Assembly: GCA_001599935.1 (NCBI GenBank)
Contig: BCIJ01000018.1
Location: 155,590-219,589 of the forward strand
From: Holtermannia corniformis
Taxonomy: Eukaryota > Basidiomycota > Tremellomycetes > Holtermanniales
Direction: 5' to 3'
DNA: 64,000 nucleotides
Part shown: in pieces, positions 52,201-64,000 of the stretch
Layout of the letters: the number at the start of each line of letters is the position of its first letter
Position numbering within the stretch: the stretch's first letter is position 1
Notes under the pieces: generated by a model
Databases searched by the model: none
Seen by the model: the letters and a program-made list of their open reading frames with translations, nothing else
What the model was told of the DNA's origin: nothing
Position numbers and translations under genes: made by a program

Positions 52201-55200
52201 GTGTTGACAGAGCGTGGTGATTTGGAGCCCGTTCCCAGGCACCCGGATTTCCGCTTGTTCGCCTGCATGAACCCGGCAACCGACGTAGGCAAGAAAGACT
52301 TGCCTCCAGCACTCAGGTCTCGTTTCACCGAGATCTACGTACCGCCGCCGGACGACGACCGAGATGCGTTGACCACCATCGTCAGCCAGTATCTTGGTGA
52401 TGCAGCTGCAGGAGATCGTTCCGTCATCCTCGACATCGTCGAACTTTACACGTCGCTCAAGGCGCTCGCGCATGCGAAAGAGATTGTCGATGGCTCGAAT
52501 GCTGCACCTCATTACAGCATGCGCACTCTCGCCCGTGCTCTGTCCTTTGCTGTGCAGGTGAGCCCAATCTTTGGCATGCGGCGCGGTCTCTGGGAAGGCT
52601 GCCTCATGGCCTTCACGATGTCTCTGGATCGCGAGAGCATCGTCAAAGCTCGTCAACTGTGCGAGCTGCACTTGTTGCGACCGATGAAGAATGCTCGCGC
52701 TGCGCTTGCCCAGGTTCCCAGCCTCCCGAACGGCGCTGATCCGGATGATTTCGTTCGGTTTGGGCACTTCTGGCTCTCTCGGGGCACCCATCCGGTCAGC
52801 GAAGAGACGAGCTACATCATGACACCGTCGGTCGAGGCCAAGCTGTCCGACTTGGCAAGAGTCATCCTCACGAAGCGATTTCCCGTCTTGATTCAAGGCC
52901 CGACGTCAAGCGGCAAGACAAGTGCAGTCGAGTTCCTGGCAAAGCGGACCGGTCATCGCTTTGTCCGTATCAACAATCACGAGCACACCGATATCCAGGA
53001 ATACCTCGGCACATACATTTCGGACCCAATCACTGGTCAGTTGGTGTTCCAGGAGGGTCTCCTGGTCAAGGCGGTTCGAGAAGGTCACTGGATCGTGCTT
53101 GACGAGCTCAACCTGGCACCCACGGACGTTCTCGAAGCATTGAACCGTCTACTTGACGACAACAGAGAGCTTGTCATCCCAGAGACGCAAGAGGTCATCC
53201 GCCCGCATCCAAACTTCATGCTCTTTGCTACGCAAAACCCGCCTGGTCTCTATGCGGGACGCAAAGTGCTGTCTCGTGCGTTCCGGAACCGCTTCCTCGA
53301 GGTCCACTTCGACGATGTACCGAAGGAAGAACTGCAGACAATCTTGTGTCAGCGTTGTCAGATCGCCCCATCGTACGCCGAAAAGATCGTCAAGGTGTTC
53401 GAAGAACTCCGTCATCGTCGACAGTCGACTCGCGTCTTCGAATCGAAGCAGTCCTTCGCCACTCTGCGTGATCTCTTCAGATGGGCGGAACGCAAGGCTG
53501 TCGGATATCAGCAGCTAGGTGACGACGGTTACATGCTGCTCGCCGAGCGGGCTCGTAATTCCGACGACAAGCTTGTCATCAAAGAGGTGCTCGAACAAGT
53601 CATGAAGGTCACTATCGATGAAGCGAGTCTGTATCGTATGGCCGACGATCGGACCGACAGCATCATGTCGCGCCTTGGATTACCCACTCTGGCGACCACG
53701 GGCGAAGCCGGCATCATCTGGACTCAGGCAATGCAGCGTCTGTTCATTCTAGTCGCTGCGGCTGCTCGTCATCATGAGCCCGTGCTGCTGGTCGGGGAAA
53801 CGGGATGTGGGAAAACGTCGGTATGCGAGGTCATTGCGAAAGCGTTTAGCCAGCAATTGGTGGCAGTAAACTGCCATCAGAACATGGAGACGGCGGATCT
53901 CCTCGGGAGTCAGCGCCCGATGCGGAATCGAGCTGAGCGTAAAGCTGCTCTCCATAACGACATTGCGACCACCTGTACGGCCTTAGGACTATCTTGCGAA
54001 GTCCCTCTGGACGCGTCACTGGACGAGTACCGCTTCTACTGTCAACAGGTTCTCGACACCAACGCCCAGGCGCCGCCAGAGGTACTGCAGACTTTGTCAA
54101 ATTACGTCTTGCGTGCTCAAAAGCTCGCTGCTCTCTTCGAGTGGGCTGATGGACCCCTCGTCCATGCCATGCAAACGGGCGATTTGCTCCTGCTCGACGA
54201 AGTATCACTGGCGGATGACTCGGTCCTCGAACGCCTCAACTCCGTACTCGAACCTGCCAGAACCTTGGTCCTGGCTGAAAAAGGCGGCATTGACATCGAA
54301 GACGTCACCGTGGTAGCAGCGGCTGGGTTCCAAGTCATTGCCACGATGAATCCGGGAGGCGACTTTGGCAAGAAGGAACTGTCTCCCGCTTTGCGCAATC
54401 GCTTCACTGAGATTTGGGTTCCGGCACTTGACAATCGCCAGGACTTGCTTCAAATCATTGAGCGATCGTGGCGCTTCAATGAACTCAAGCCTGCTGGGCC
54501 TCTGGTTTTGGACTTCTTCGATTGGTTCGCGCGCGAGGCGGGTGGCTCTGACAAGTCTGGCATCGGTCTGCGAGACATTCTGGTACGTCGATATCAGTTC
54601 AAAAAGCGACGTCGCTAAGCTATCCAGTCGTGGGTGACCTTTAGCAACGGCATTCGTGCACGAACACAGATGACCCCGGCTGCGATTTTCGTAGGTGTCA
54701 AATCCATACAGTGGCGTTTGCTGATATCCGCGCTCAGCGCCACTCAGGCAGGATGGTCATCGTCGACGGGCTTGAGTCACTGCCGCAGGTGGCAGGCTTG
54801 TCGTCCAGCTCCATTGTCGCTCTCCGAACACTCTGTGAGAGCAAAGTGGATGATTTCTCGTACGCTCTCGAGGGCGACGATGCTAGTGAAACCGACCTGT
54901 CCGAGCTTAATGTCGTGGTGGACGACGGCACGTTCCGTGTTGGCTACTTCGACATTCCCATCGGTCCCCACTCAAGGACCGGCGATGTCTCCTTCAGCTT
55001 GCACGCTCCGACCACAGTCAGCAACGCTCATAGGGTTGCACGGGCTTGTCAGATCCCAAAAGCAATCCTGCTCGAGGGAAGTCCCGGTGTCGGCAAGACA
55101 AGTCTCGTGTCCGCCTTAGCAAGCATCGCGGGCCACAGACTCTGCCGCATCAACTTGTCAGACCAAACAGACTTGATTGATCTCTTCGGCTCGGACCTGC

Positions 55201-58200
55201 CCGTGGAAGGAGGCAAACCTGGCGAATTCCAGTGGCGTGATGCCGCTTTCCTCACTGCCTTGCAGAATGGTGATTGGGTCTTGTTGGACGAGATGAACCT
55301 CGCTTCTCAGACGGTACTTGAAGGCCTCAACGCCGTGTTGGATCATCGAGGAACAGTCTACATACCAGAACTTGGGCGCGCTTTTCAACGGCATCCGGAC
55401 TTCCGGATCTTTGCCGCTCAGAATCCATTGCAGCAAGGCGGCGGTCGTAAGGGTCTGCCCAAATCCTTCCTCAACCGATTCACCAAGGTTTACCTCCAAG
55501 AACACACTCCCCACGACTTGGTCATCATCTGTCAGCACCTCTATCCTGGCTTGGATATCGACCTCATCAAGCGCATGGTGACATTCAACGAGGCTATGCG
55601 CGTGGAAACCATGATCACAAGAAGGATCGGCCGTGAAGGCAGCCCATGGGAATTCAACCTGCGTGATCTCACTCGCTGGCTGCAACTACTAGCGTCACCA
55701 ACAGGCCTTGAAGCGACTGGACACCCCGTGGAGCACCTGGGCGTGATCTATGTCAATCGTTTCCGCAACGAGTCCGATCGCGCCGAGGTTGCCAAGATCT
55801 TCGAGCAGGTCTTTGAGATGCCGATTAGTACCACCGCACGGCCTTGGCCTTCCGTCGCCTCCGGTTCCATGCAAGTCGGAAGCGGCCTCGTTGATCGGCG
55901 CGGGCATCGTGAACGGGCCCAATGTCACGCAATCATGCGCCCAGTGATGCTGTCAACCATTGAAGCCGCGTTGAAATGCGTCAAGATGGGTTGGCTCATG
56001 ATTGTGGCAGGGCCGGGGGCTCGCGGTAAGAGAACCTTGGTTCGCCACCTTGCGGCTCTGGCTGGCCGACCTGTTGGGGAGTTTTCGATGCACCCAGGGG
56101 TGGATACCACAGAGGTGCTCGGCAGCTTCGAGCAATCGGACCCCATGCGCGGTATTCAACAGATCCTGCTGGACATCACCGGCCTTCTGGAGGAGCAACT
56201 CGACAATGACTCTCTGTCCGCCGACGTTCGTGCTACAGTGACGACGCTCCTCGCCGCTTTGGCCCACAGCAATCGAGACACTTCCCAGTGCATTTCGACC
56301 ACGACTTTCGAGGCCGCTTCGACTGCGCTGCAGTTGCTGGATCTGCAGGGCGCGGATGCACAACAATTATTGCTTTGGGCCGGACGACTGCAGGTTGCTC
56401 AGCAAGATAGTAACTCTGCCGCCTCCTTCGACTGGATCGATGGCCAGCTTCTCGCAGCTATCCAGACCGGTGGTTGGTTCCTCATCAACGACGCCAACCT
56501 TTGCAGCCCCGCGGTACTGGATCGACTCAACAGTCTTTGCGAGAACAATGGTCGCTTGGTACTCAGTGAGAAAGGGTCGGTAGGAGGTGAAGCGCAAGTC
56601 ATCGTGCCTCATCGTGACTTCCGACTCTTCATGCTCTACGATCCGCAAGGGGGCGAGCTCAGTCGAGCGATGCGTAATCGCGGCATTGAGATTGCGCTGC
56701 CTCACACCGAGGATCTGACGCAAGTTGGCTCGACTCTTGACGACATTCGAATGCGTGCCGGCCTCGTCGGATGGACTTCGCCTACAAACCGATTATCCGT
56801 GACAAGTGTGGCTCATCTCGAGGAGCATTCGGTCCTCGCATCGACTGCGCTCGCAAGTGACGCACTGCAGATGAACAATGAGGCGACCGTCTCTCAACAG
56901 TTTACGGACGTTGCTCTAGTTTCAGCAAGGGTGACCTGGGCGCTACTTTCGCATAGTGTCAGTGCCGCCCCGCGAGCCGCCCGATCCTCGGCAATCGACG
57001 GCAGCGAATTGGCGGCCGATGCCCTGCTTGGCGAACTTGTCTCAACAACGGTATCAGATGCAACCGCGGCGCGGCAAGCATCGTTCGGGATCTCTCGAGA
57101 TTTGACTATTGGTTTCATGACTGATCTTGTGAGTTGTCCGGCTGCGATCGTCCTTGGCTGATACAATTAGCCTCTTGATCTTGACAGCAACCCCAACATG
57201 CAAACGGGAGCAGTGAACGTGTTATTCTCTGCTGCGCGGCTATTTGTTCTCAACCACCTTTGTGCCAATGGCGCGCTTGGCTCAAGTGACGGTAACTCCG
57301 TGCTGGCCAAGTCGAAGCAAATCGCTGGACGTCCCGTTCAACGAGATGGGTCCCTACGCAATGTACAGGCAATCTATCCTTTGACATCAAGCGCGAGAAT
57401 ACTATTGTCTGCCGTCTTACGGACGCTCCTGACTCAAGCCTCGGACGATGCGGCGGTGAGCGACTTCTATCATATGTGATAGTTATTGGCTGACCCCTCA
57501 ACTAGTCGTTTGACGCCTGGGAGCACTTGCTGGTGGTTGTGACCGAAATCGAACAGGCTTGCTGTTCTTCGACTTTCGACTACTCTGCGGTGCAGGTACT
57601 GGTCGAGGAACTTGCGCACTTGCTGCCGCTCCTGCCCCTTGATGCAGCTTTCGAGGCTCATGTCAAGACCATGAGCTCGGCGGTGAAGGTGACAATCGGA
57701 CTCGGGCAGAGCGAACTGTGGGCAGCTCTTCAGCCCCCAGTTCGAAATGCAGACCAGGTCAAAATCCTGTCCGCTCTATGCGCGCGACTGGATCGTATCG
57801 CCGATGTTGGTGAGCATTTTTCTTCAAGTTGGAGTTTTGATCATTGCTCATCCCGCTCAGGAATCCGTCGCAACGCTGTGCTGGCATTGGTCGCGTTATC
57901 CGGCTCAAGCGATTGTACGGCTGAGTTGAGCAGTCTGGAGCAACTCGTTGCAGACGTGCCCACGGTGAGTACATCTTCCGGTATGCCGTGACAACCACTG
58001 AACTGTGTAGCAGCCTGAGCACGCAGATGAGGACGCGGTCTTTTCGAACTTACCGGCTCTTGGCGTTGTGGAACTTGGCCATTTGGCAAGACCCACCTCG
58101 GCTGTGAGTCTCTCAATATCGCAGACGCGGTATCTGACAATCAAAGACCTCTCTTTTCCTCCTTGATGCCCTTCTCGGAGAAAAGGGACAAACTACACGC

Positions 58201-61200
58201 AGTTTACTCGAGACACAGCGACTGGGTGACGGATTGCGTGAGTACTTGTTGTTGTTTTTGGCCGCGTACAATACTGAAGCATGATAGACGACTTGTTCTT
58301 CGCCGCCGCACAGGATTGGCAAGCGCGGCTGTGGTCCATCTCAACCGAGGCGATACAGCCGGGTGCAAGCAGTCAATCTCTACAAGGTCCTGCAGTCTTG
58401 TTCCGACCCGTCTTCCTGGATGCCTTACTTCGTGTTACGTGAGTCCGCAGTAATCATACGCGCATGACCTTACCTTCTTCAACAGCGACTGCGATAGTCT
58501 GCGACTGCACGACTTTAGCCGACAATCTTCGGCTCTGCAGCAAGCCGGCCGATTCATCCGTTGGCAAACGGAACAAGAGGCCTCTCGCAGCAACGACCTG
58601 ATCAGAGTGCTCATCAAGTCTCTTGTACAGGTTGGTAGACCTCACTCATTGGACGTTATCTGACGCAGAATAGATCTGTGAAGCCTTCCACCTGTCATTC
58701 GATGACGCTTGTCGTGATATCTTACGGTCCGCGGCGCAGGCGCCAGACGCGGCAGCTCTTCGCAACATTCGGCAGACCATCCAGAAGTCGCGGTTTGCGC
58801 CACTGGCGACCGGTTTCGCTAAATACTTGGCGGCCGACGTTGCGGCGCTTGCCGAGCTGTTTGATCGCAATCCTGATACGGAGGGTGACTTGCACCAGGT
58901 TGGCGGCGCATTCGTCCACCTTGGCTTGCTCATCGTTGAGCTCTACGTCACCAATGTGCCCATCGACCCCGCAGCTCGCCAACAAATGTGGCATCGAATG
59001 AACCGACGCAAGCTTGACATGGTCACGGCCGAAATCGCCGTTGTCGAAGCGGCAGCTGAGCGCGCCACTGCTGAGCGAAACCATCCCAGGCTTGCTGCTC
59101 TGCAGGCTCGAGTGCACTCTCTGCAAGAGGAGTTGCGCAGCCTTGGCCCGGCGGTCGAGCGTGAAGACGGGGGACCTGCACTCCTGGGAGCCTTTTTCCA
59201 AGAAGTCCACGCTTTCCTAGGCGACGTCTTCGACCCGAGCCGAATGATCGAGCTTGGTGCCGCATTCACTGCATCAGATGCTGCCGGCACGGCACTGCTG
59301 CGCGAGGACGCATTCCAACAAGCGAGCCAGGGGTTCTGCCGGCGTTTACGCGCTTCATATGGAAGCCTCGTCGATCTCGCAACACCGGTGCTGTACGCGA
59401 TTGCACAAGCGCAACTTGGACTGCGTTGCTTAGCACGAAGTGCAGAACTGGGGTCCGCGAAATCTCAGCGTCCAGCTCACATCGACCCAATGACGCTTGT
59501 CAGCTTCCCAACGGTTGCATGCACGACACGTGTCGAGGGCCTGGCCTTGAACGATGCTCCTGCGCAGGAACTCGCACTCGGACTAGCAGCACACGCCTAC
59601 GATACCTACAGTTACTTGTCACCGCAAGTTCTCCCCGTCCTAGCCAACCGCTACGAACACTTGTTTGGCCTGTGGAGCGACGACCGCCAACGGGAACAGC
59701 GTGCAGCAATTGAGGCGGAAAGCCTTTACCGCGTTCGTCAGACCCAAGAAGACGTGCTCTCCGACTTCGAGCTAGAGGAGAAAGATTTTGCCGAGCTCTT
59801 CCCGACGTATGGCGACGACGACGCCCAAGTCGATCTGGCGAGTGACAACGACATCGACAAGACAAGGCCAGCAATACAAGTCTCTCCCGCCACCGCCAAA
59901 CAAGTCTATGCGCTGCACATGCACCTCTTCGGCTCGCAGAAGTTGCCGGTTTCTGCATCATATGTGGGCCTTCGCGATATCGCCCTGTCACAAACATTGC
60001 GCAAAAACGCTGCGACTATCGACGATCGACTGGATGCGTCCGCATTGGTCTATCAAACTGGGCGTCTCAATGACATCAACGCCAGGCTGTCGCAACGAGA
60101 CACCCGCTCTTCATATGATTTCTACCGTTCGGAGAACATCCCCGAAGTCCGTCGCGCATACGACCTCGTGAGGCGACTCGTACAGCGCCTGCGGCAGCTC
60201 ATCGACGAGTGGCCCGACCAAATGGTATTGCAGCACATCCAGGAACGCTGCGACGCAATCATGCGATTGCCCATGTCGAGCCCGGTGGCACAAGTTCTCA
60301 CATCGGTTGAAAGACTGCTTGTGCACAGTGAAGATTGGGAGGCGTACGCCAACCGTGACAACACTTTGCGAGTTTTCCAAAAGGAGATGTCGGATCTCAT
60401 TGTTGACTGGCGTCGACTGGAGCTGGCTTGCTGGGCTCACTTGCTGGATGCACAGGCCGAGCTCTATGCAGGAGAAACCACTGAATGGTGGTTCCGCCTG
60501 TATGGCGTCGTCATTCACGGGGCATGGGGCGTCACCACCGTCGTGGACGATGGGGCCGCAGTGTCGGCACACTTGCAAGGCATGCTTCCTCTGGTACGCA
60601 CCTTCATCGAGCAGAGTACCCTCGGCCACTTTGCGGCTCGCATACAGTTGCTGCGGAGTTTTGTCGCCTTCATCGACGCGCTCAAGACGTGCTCTGCCGA
60701 ACGCGCAGCTGGTCTTGGTCGAATCGCCGATACACTTGGCAGCCTGATCGCCTTCTTTGATACCTATGCGCCCAAGGTCGCTTCCACACTTTCCACTCAG
60801 CGTTCGCAAGTGGACAAGGCGATTCGCGACTTCATCAAGTTGGCAAGCTGGAAGGACATCAACGTCAACGCGCTCAAAGCCAGTGCTGCCAAGTCGCATC
60901 GGCAGCTTCACAAGTGCATCCGCAAGTTCCGCGACATACTGCGACAGCCCGTCGGCCCCTTGTTGACTGGCGTGATGGAGCTCTCCGGGACGGTTGCAGT
61001 GCACTGCACAGTCGACATGCTCTCGATCAGCCATGCACTCCAAGATCAGCTGCCACAAGCAACGTCTACCGATCATGTCCTGCGTGCAAACCACCTCAAT
61101 CGCTTGTCGACGACTTTTGTCCGTTACAGCGCCTTGCATGCCAAGGCAGCCACTGCCATGACCTCGAATGTGGCGGACGACTTGGACATGTTCAGTCAAG

Positions 61201-64000
61201 ACATTATTGAGACTGTCGAATCCCTCGCAAAGGAAACGCCAACTGTAGCCTCCAAGGAGAACGAGAAACTCGTGCGCAATCTGGCAACGCGCAAACGCAA
61301 GGCGCTATCAGACCTCATGAAGGCGCTTCGCGCCATGGGTCTCACCTTCAATGTACGAGCCGATCAACTGGCACGGCAGCAGAGTGCGGTGTGGCTCAGT
61401 GAGCTGCGTCCAATCAAGTGTGCAGCGTGGATTTCTATCAACGAGTCTCCCGTCGTCGGACGGATCGAAGCTTACCACCACCGGATGGTTGCTTTGCTGC
61501 CAGTCCTTCGAAGCGCCTTGGCCAACCACAACCCTGACATCACTACGCGAGATCTGCAGCGGGGTGTCGGATTTGTCGAGTCTGCCTTTGAGAAAGCAGT
61601 GTCGGGGCGGATACAGTGAGTCAACTACGTCCTGTGAGGTCCAGCTGATGAGTTGGCAGGTTGTCATCCACCTCTGGAGAGTTGTCCGTATTGACACGGA
61701 CATGGCAACGCATGGAAATGTGCGCATCGCAAGGGGTAGTGGATGCGGGCAACGAGGCCTTGACCAATCTACGGCAAGTTCAAATTGGGTTCGCCCGTAT
61801 TCTCGACGCCCTCTTGGAAGCGTCGCGAAGCTGCGCTCAACTGGCGGTGCTCATTGGCATAACTCCTGATTTGGCGGCAACAACGGCAGGTCTGGACATT
61901 GCGATTGCAGATATTCGCGCTGTGCTTGACTCTGCCCCGAAGTTACTGGACGACGCTGATGATGTACCTCTGATCACTCAAGGTGAGTCACACGAGTGGC
62001 GGGGTAATGAGCTGACAATCTGCAGAGGATCGTGCATGGTTGCTTCGGGCTCATGAGACGCACGCCACCACCCTGGACGCGCTCACCGGCACATCCGCCA
62101 CCCACACCACAACCCGTCACCTCACCATCCCACTACTTGCCTTTGTCACCAAGGCGTCGATTCCGGTCTTGACAACTCGACAATCAAGTCTGCCTTCTGC
62201 CATCCATGCCCAGGCTGATGACCTACTGGATGCCTTGCTCGTTTGCGCCCAACGCTTGCCAACACCGACGGAAGCGGATGACACAGCCGACAGCGATTTG
62301 CAGCTTGCCAAGGAAGAGGAGCGCATCCGATCGGCGGCTTCGCTGCTCTCGCTTCCGACAATCTTGCGTCGAACCCAAGCTCTGCTTGGCGCCGCCGCTC
62401 TCCACATCCACACCAACGGCCAGTGCTCGGACTTTGGAGAGCTTCTTCACCGGGTTCTGCCTTTCCTCGGCGCCTACCTCAACACTGTGTTCTCCCTGGT
62501 GGCCTGCGGGATCAACAACACGAAGGCGTCCTACAAACTTGCCTACATTCTTGGCAAGACCATCCTGGGGCTGGCCGAGAAAGGGCTCTGTAAGCCATCG
62601 GAGGCGGATAAGAACAATCAGGATGAAGGCGAGGGGCAAGACTCCGAAGGCACTGGCATGGGTGCAGGTACCGGTGACAAGAACGTCAGCGACCAGATTG
62701 AAGACGAAAGCCAAGTCGAGGGCCTCCGTGACGAAAAAGAGGAGGAACAGGACAACAAGGAACAAAATGATGGTGATGATGATAAAGACGACGCATTCGA
62801 CATGGAGGACGACTTTGAAGGGGAGATGGCGGATCGTGACGAAAAGGAAGAAGAGGACGGCAGTGACGACGGCGAAGACGAGGCTGATCATGATGAGCAT
62901 GTCGGCGATGTCGATCCCCTGGATCCGGGCGCAGTGGACGAGAAGTTCTGGGATGACGAGAAGGACAAGCCCGAAGAGCAAGCCGACGAACAACTTGATC
63001 AAAAGACCACCGAGCAGTCTGGCGAAACGGAGATGGCTGCTAAAGACAACGAGTCAAAGCAGAAGGACAAGCCACAAGAAACGCCCCAGGATGCGGCCGA
63101 GTCGCAAGACGCGCCTGAAGGTGACGACAACGATGACATAGAGGGTGCGGACGACGCGCAAGACGCTCAGCCCGAAGACCAAGACGGCGACAACGGTCCG
63201 GAAGCGCAGCATAACCAGGACGACGTGGTTATGCCTGAGGCCGACAACCTCAACTTACCCGATCTCGACCTCGACGGTGACGAAGAGTCAGCCGGACAGG
63301 AAGATGAGGGCATGGACATGGACCTTGACGGCGACGGCGACGAGGCGGAAGAGGACGAGAACGGTCCACAATCACCCGGCGAAGACCTCGGCCAAGCCTC
63401 TGACGACGATGGCGAGGATGCGGAGAATGATGCACCGGCTGCGACGGAGCCCACCGAGGAAGAGGCGGTTGAGCAAGATCCAGTGGCCACTGCCGACCTC
63501 GATATGTCCGAGTCGAAGGACGGGCAGAACCAGGAGGCTTCGACCGACGCCGGACAGCAGGGCGATGGGTCGACTGGCGAGGACGACATGCCTCAGGCAG
63601 CGGACAAGTCTGCGCAGCAAGAAGCGAGTGAAGACAAGGAAGCGAAGACTGAAGATCAGCCAAAGGGGTACGCAACTACGCTGCCACATGGGATTCTGCT
63701 GACGTAGTCACAGTCAAGCCGCTGCTCCCGAGTCTGGTCCAGCTGTTGACGACCTCGATGACGACGCCGGAGCTCAAGGCGAAGGTGGCGCTCCTCAAGC
63801 CGCGGCCGCCGATGGCAAGCCTCAATCATCGAGGTCGCTTGGCGATCTGATGAAGGAGATTCGTCGCAGGCGAGACGAGATCCTCAACCAATCCGAAGAC
63901 AAAGAGCAGCCAAGTGAGCAGCCGTCCGCGCCGAACCAAGCACCCGGCCAGGTCGAATACCTCAAGGAGGACGATGAGCAAGACGACGACATGCAAGCCC
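49220..64000 (+). CDS. MDN1: Midasin (Mdn1/Rea1), partial at the right edge
   Basis: Giant AAA+ ATPase that strips assembly factors (Ytm1, Rsa4) from pre-60S ribosomes. It starts MVEADVSAE (49220-49245) and continues past the window; about 4,600 codons are present. Six ATPase modules can be located by Walker A: APPSSGKS (~50410), GETGTGKT (~51470), GPTSSGKT (~52895), GETGCGKT (~53790), GSPGVGKT (~55077) and GPGARGKR (~56010). AAA6 has Lys-Arg-Thr instead of Lys-Ser/Thr. A long helical linker follows (about 57.2-62.0 kb), then an Asp/Glu-rich region (62.6-63.7 kb). The MIDAS domain lies off the edge. Introns are 43-53 nt where I traced them; exons include 49292-49639, 49686-50125, 50170-51799, 51846-52067, 52116-54582 and 54748-57128. 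Confidence 0.95.

Noticed and set aside
51958..52896. 312-codon open frame on the minus strand
   Set aside because: It is antisense to the AAA2-AAA3 part of MDN1, which has unmistakable conserved motifs; the antisense frame is a by-product of codon bias.
60111..61199. 362-codon open frame on the minus strand
   Set aside because: Antisense to the midasin linker; no domain and no splice logic of its own.
62206..63141. 311-codon Arg/Lys/Thr-rich plus-strand frame
   Set aside because: Shifted reading of the Asp/Glu-rich midasin region; the composition is explained by GA-rich codons read out of frame.

Overview
The window is nuclear DNA of a fungus, most probably a basidiomycete (yeast-like or smut-like; I cannot name the species). 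The genes are dense and have many introns, nearly all 41-65 nt with GTGAGT-like donors, a CTGAC/CTAAC-type branch site and CAG/TAG acceptors. The gene set is fungal: AVO1/SIN1, a membrane-anchored SREBP, MKT1, an XPT1-like stealth phosphotransferase, a Zn2Cys6 factor, a Con-6 protein and midasin. Reading frames below were rebuilt by hand from splice signals and protein similarity, so exon ends are inferences unless stated otherwise.

Layout. 6-5421 is a complete-looking tyrosine-recombinase retrotransposon (DIRS order, Ngaro/PAT-like) on the minus strand. It has Gag, RT-RNase H and YR frames, and its ends are split direct repeats (173 bp A and 90 bp B, both perfect). It ends 204 bp upstream of AVO1 (5626-8602, TORC2). 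Thymidylate synthase follows (9024-10116). 10.1-14.1 kb is an accessory stretch with several small unrecognised ORFs. Then come a three-repeat Con-6 gene with two 16-nt exons (14164-14911), a frame-broken short-chain dehydrogenase (15177-16109), UBC12 (minus), PCC1 (KEOPS), a small membrane-tail protein, a secreted lysozyme-like (SLT) protein (20967-22478), an unknown protein, an arrestin-like adaptor (minus), a DNAJC11-like J protein (minus) and SRE1/SREBP (minus).

33.2-34.9 kb holds two unrecognised neighbouring genes that share a short Trp-Gly/Arg-rich N-terminal motif. They are followed by VPS74/GOLPH3 (minus), the spliceosomal cyclophilin CWC27 (13 exons), a Zn2Cys6 factor (minus), MKT1 (minus), CSN5 (minus), the XPT1-like gene (contains two N bases) and MDN1/midasin. 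MDN1 runs from 49220 off the right edge, with six AAA modules and the start of the acidic region.

The genes are mostly unrelated housekeeping and regulatory functions and form no operon or pathway cluster. Several pairs are divergent and share 190-600 bp promoters (UBC12/PCC1, SRE1/33184, VPS74/CWC27, CSN5/XPT1, Con-6/SDR). The most unusual parts are the YR retrotransposon, which carries a spliceosomal-type intron in its RT gene, the Con-6 micro-exons, and the two accessory clusters of small unknown genes. A few coding regions (SDR, the end of UBC12, the end of the 33184 gene) are off frame by one base. This could be decay or assembly error, and the Ns at 47690 and 47699 show the assembly is not perfect here.
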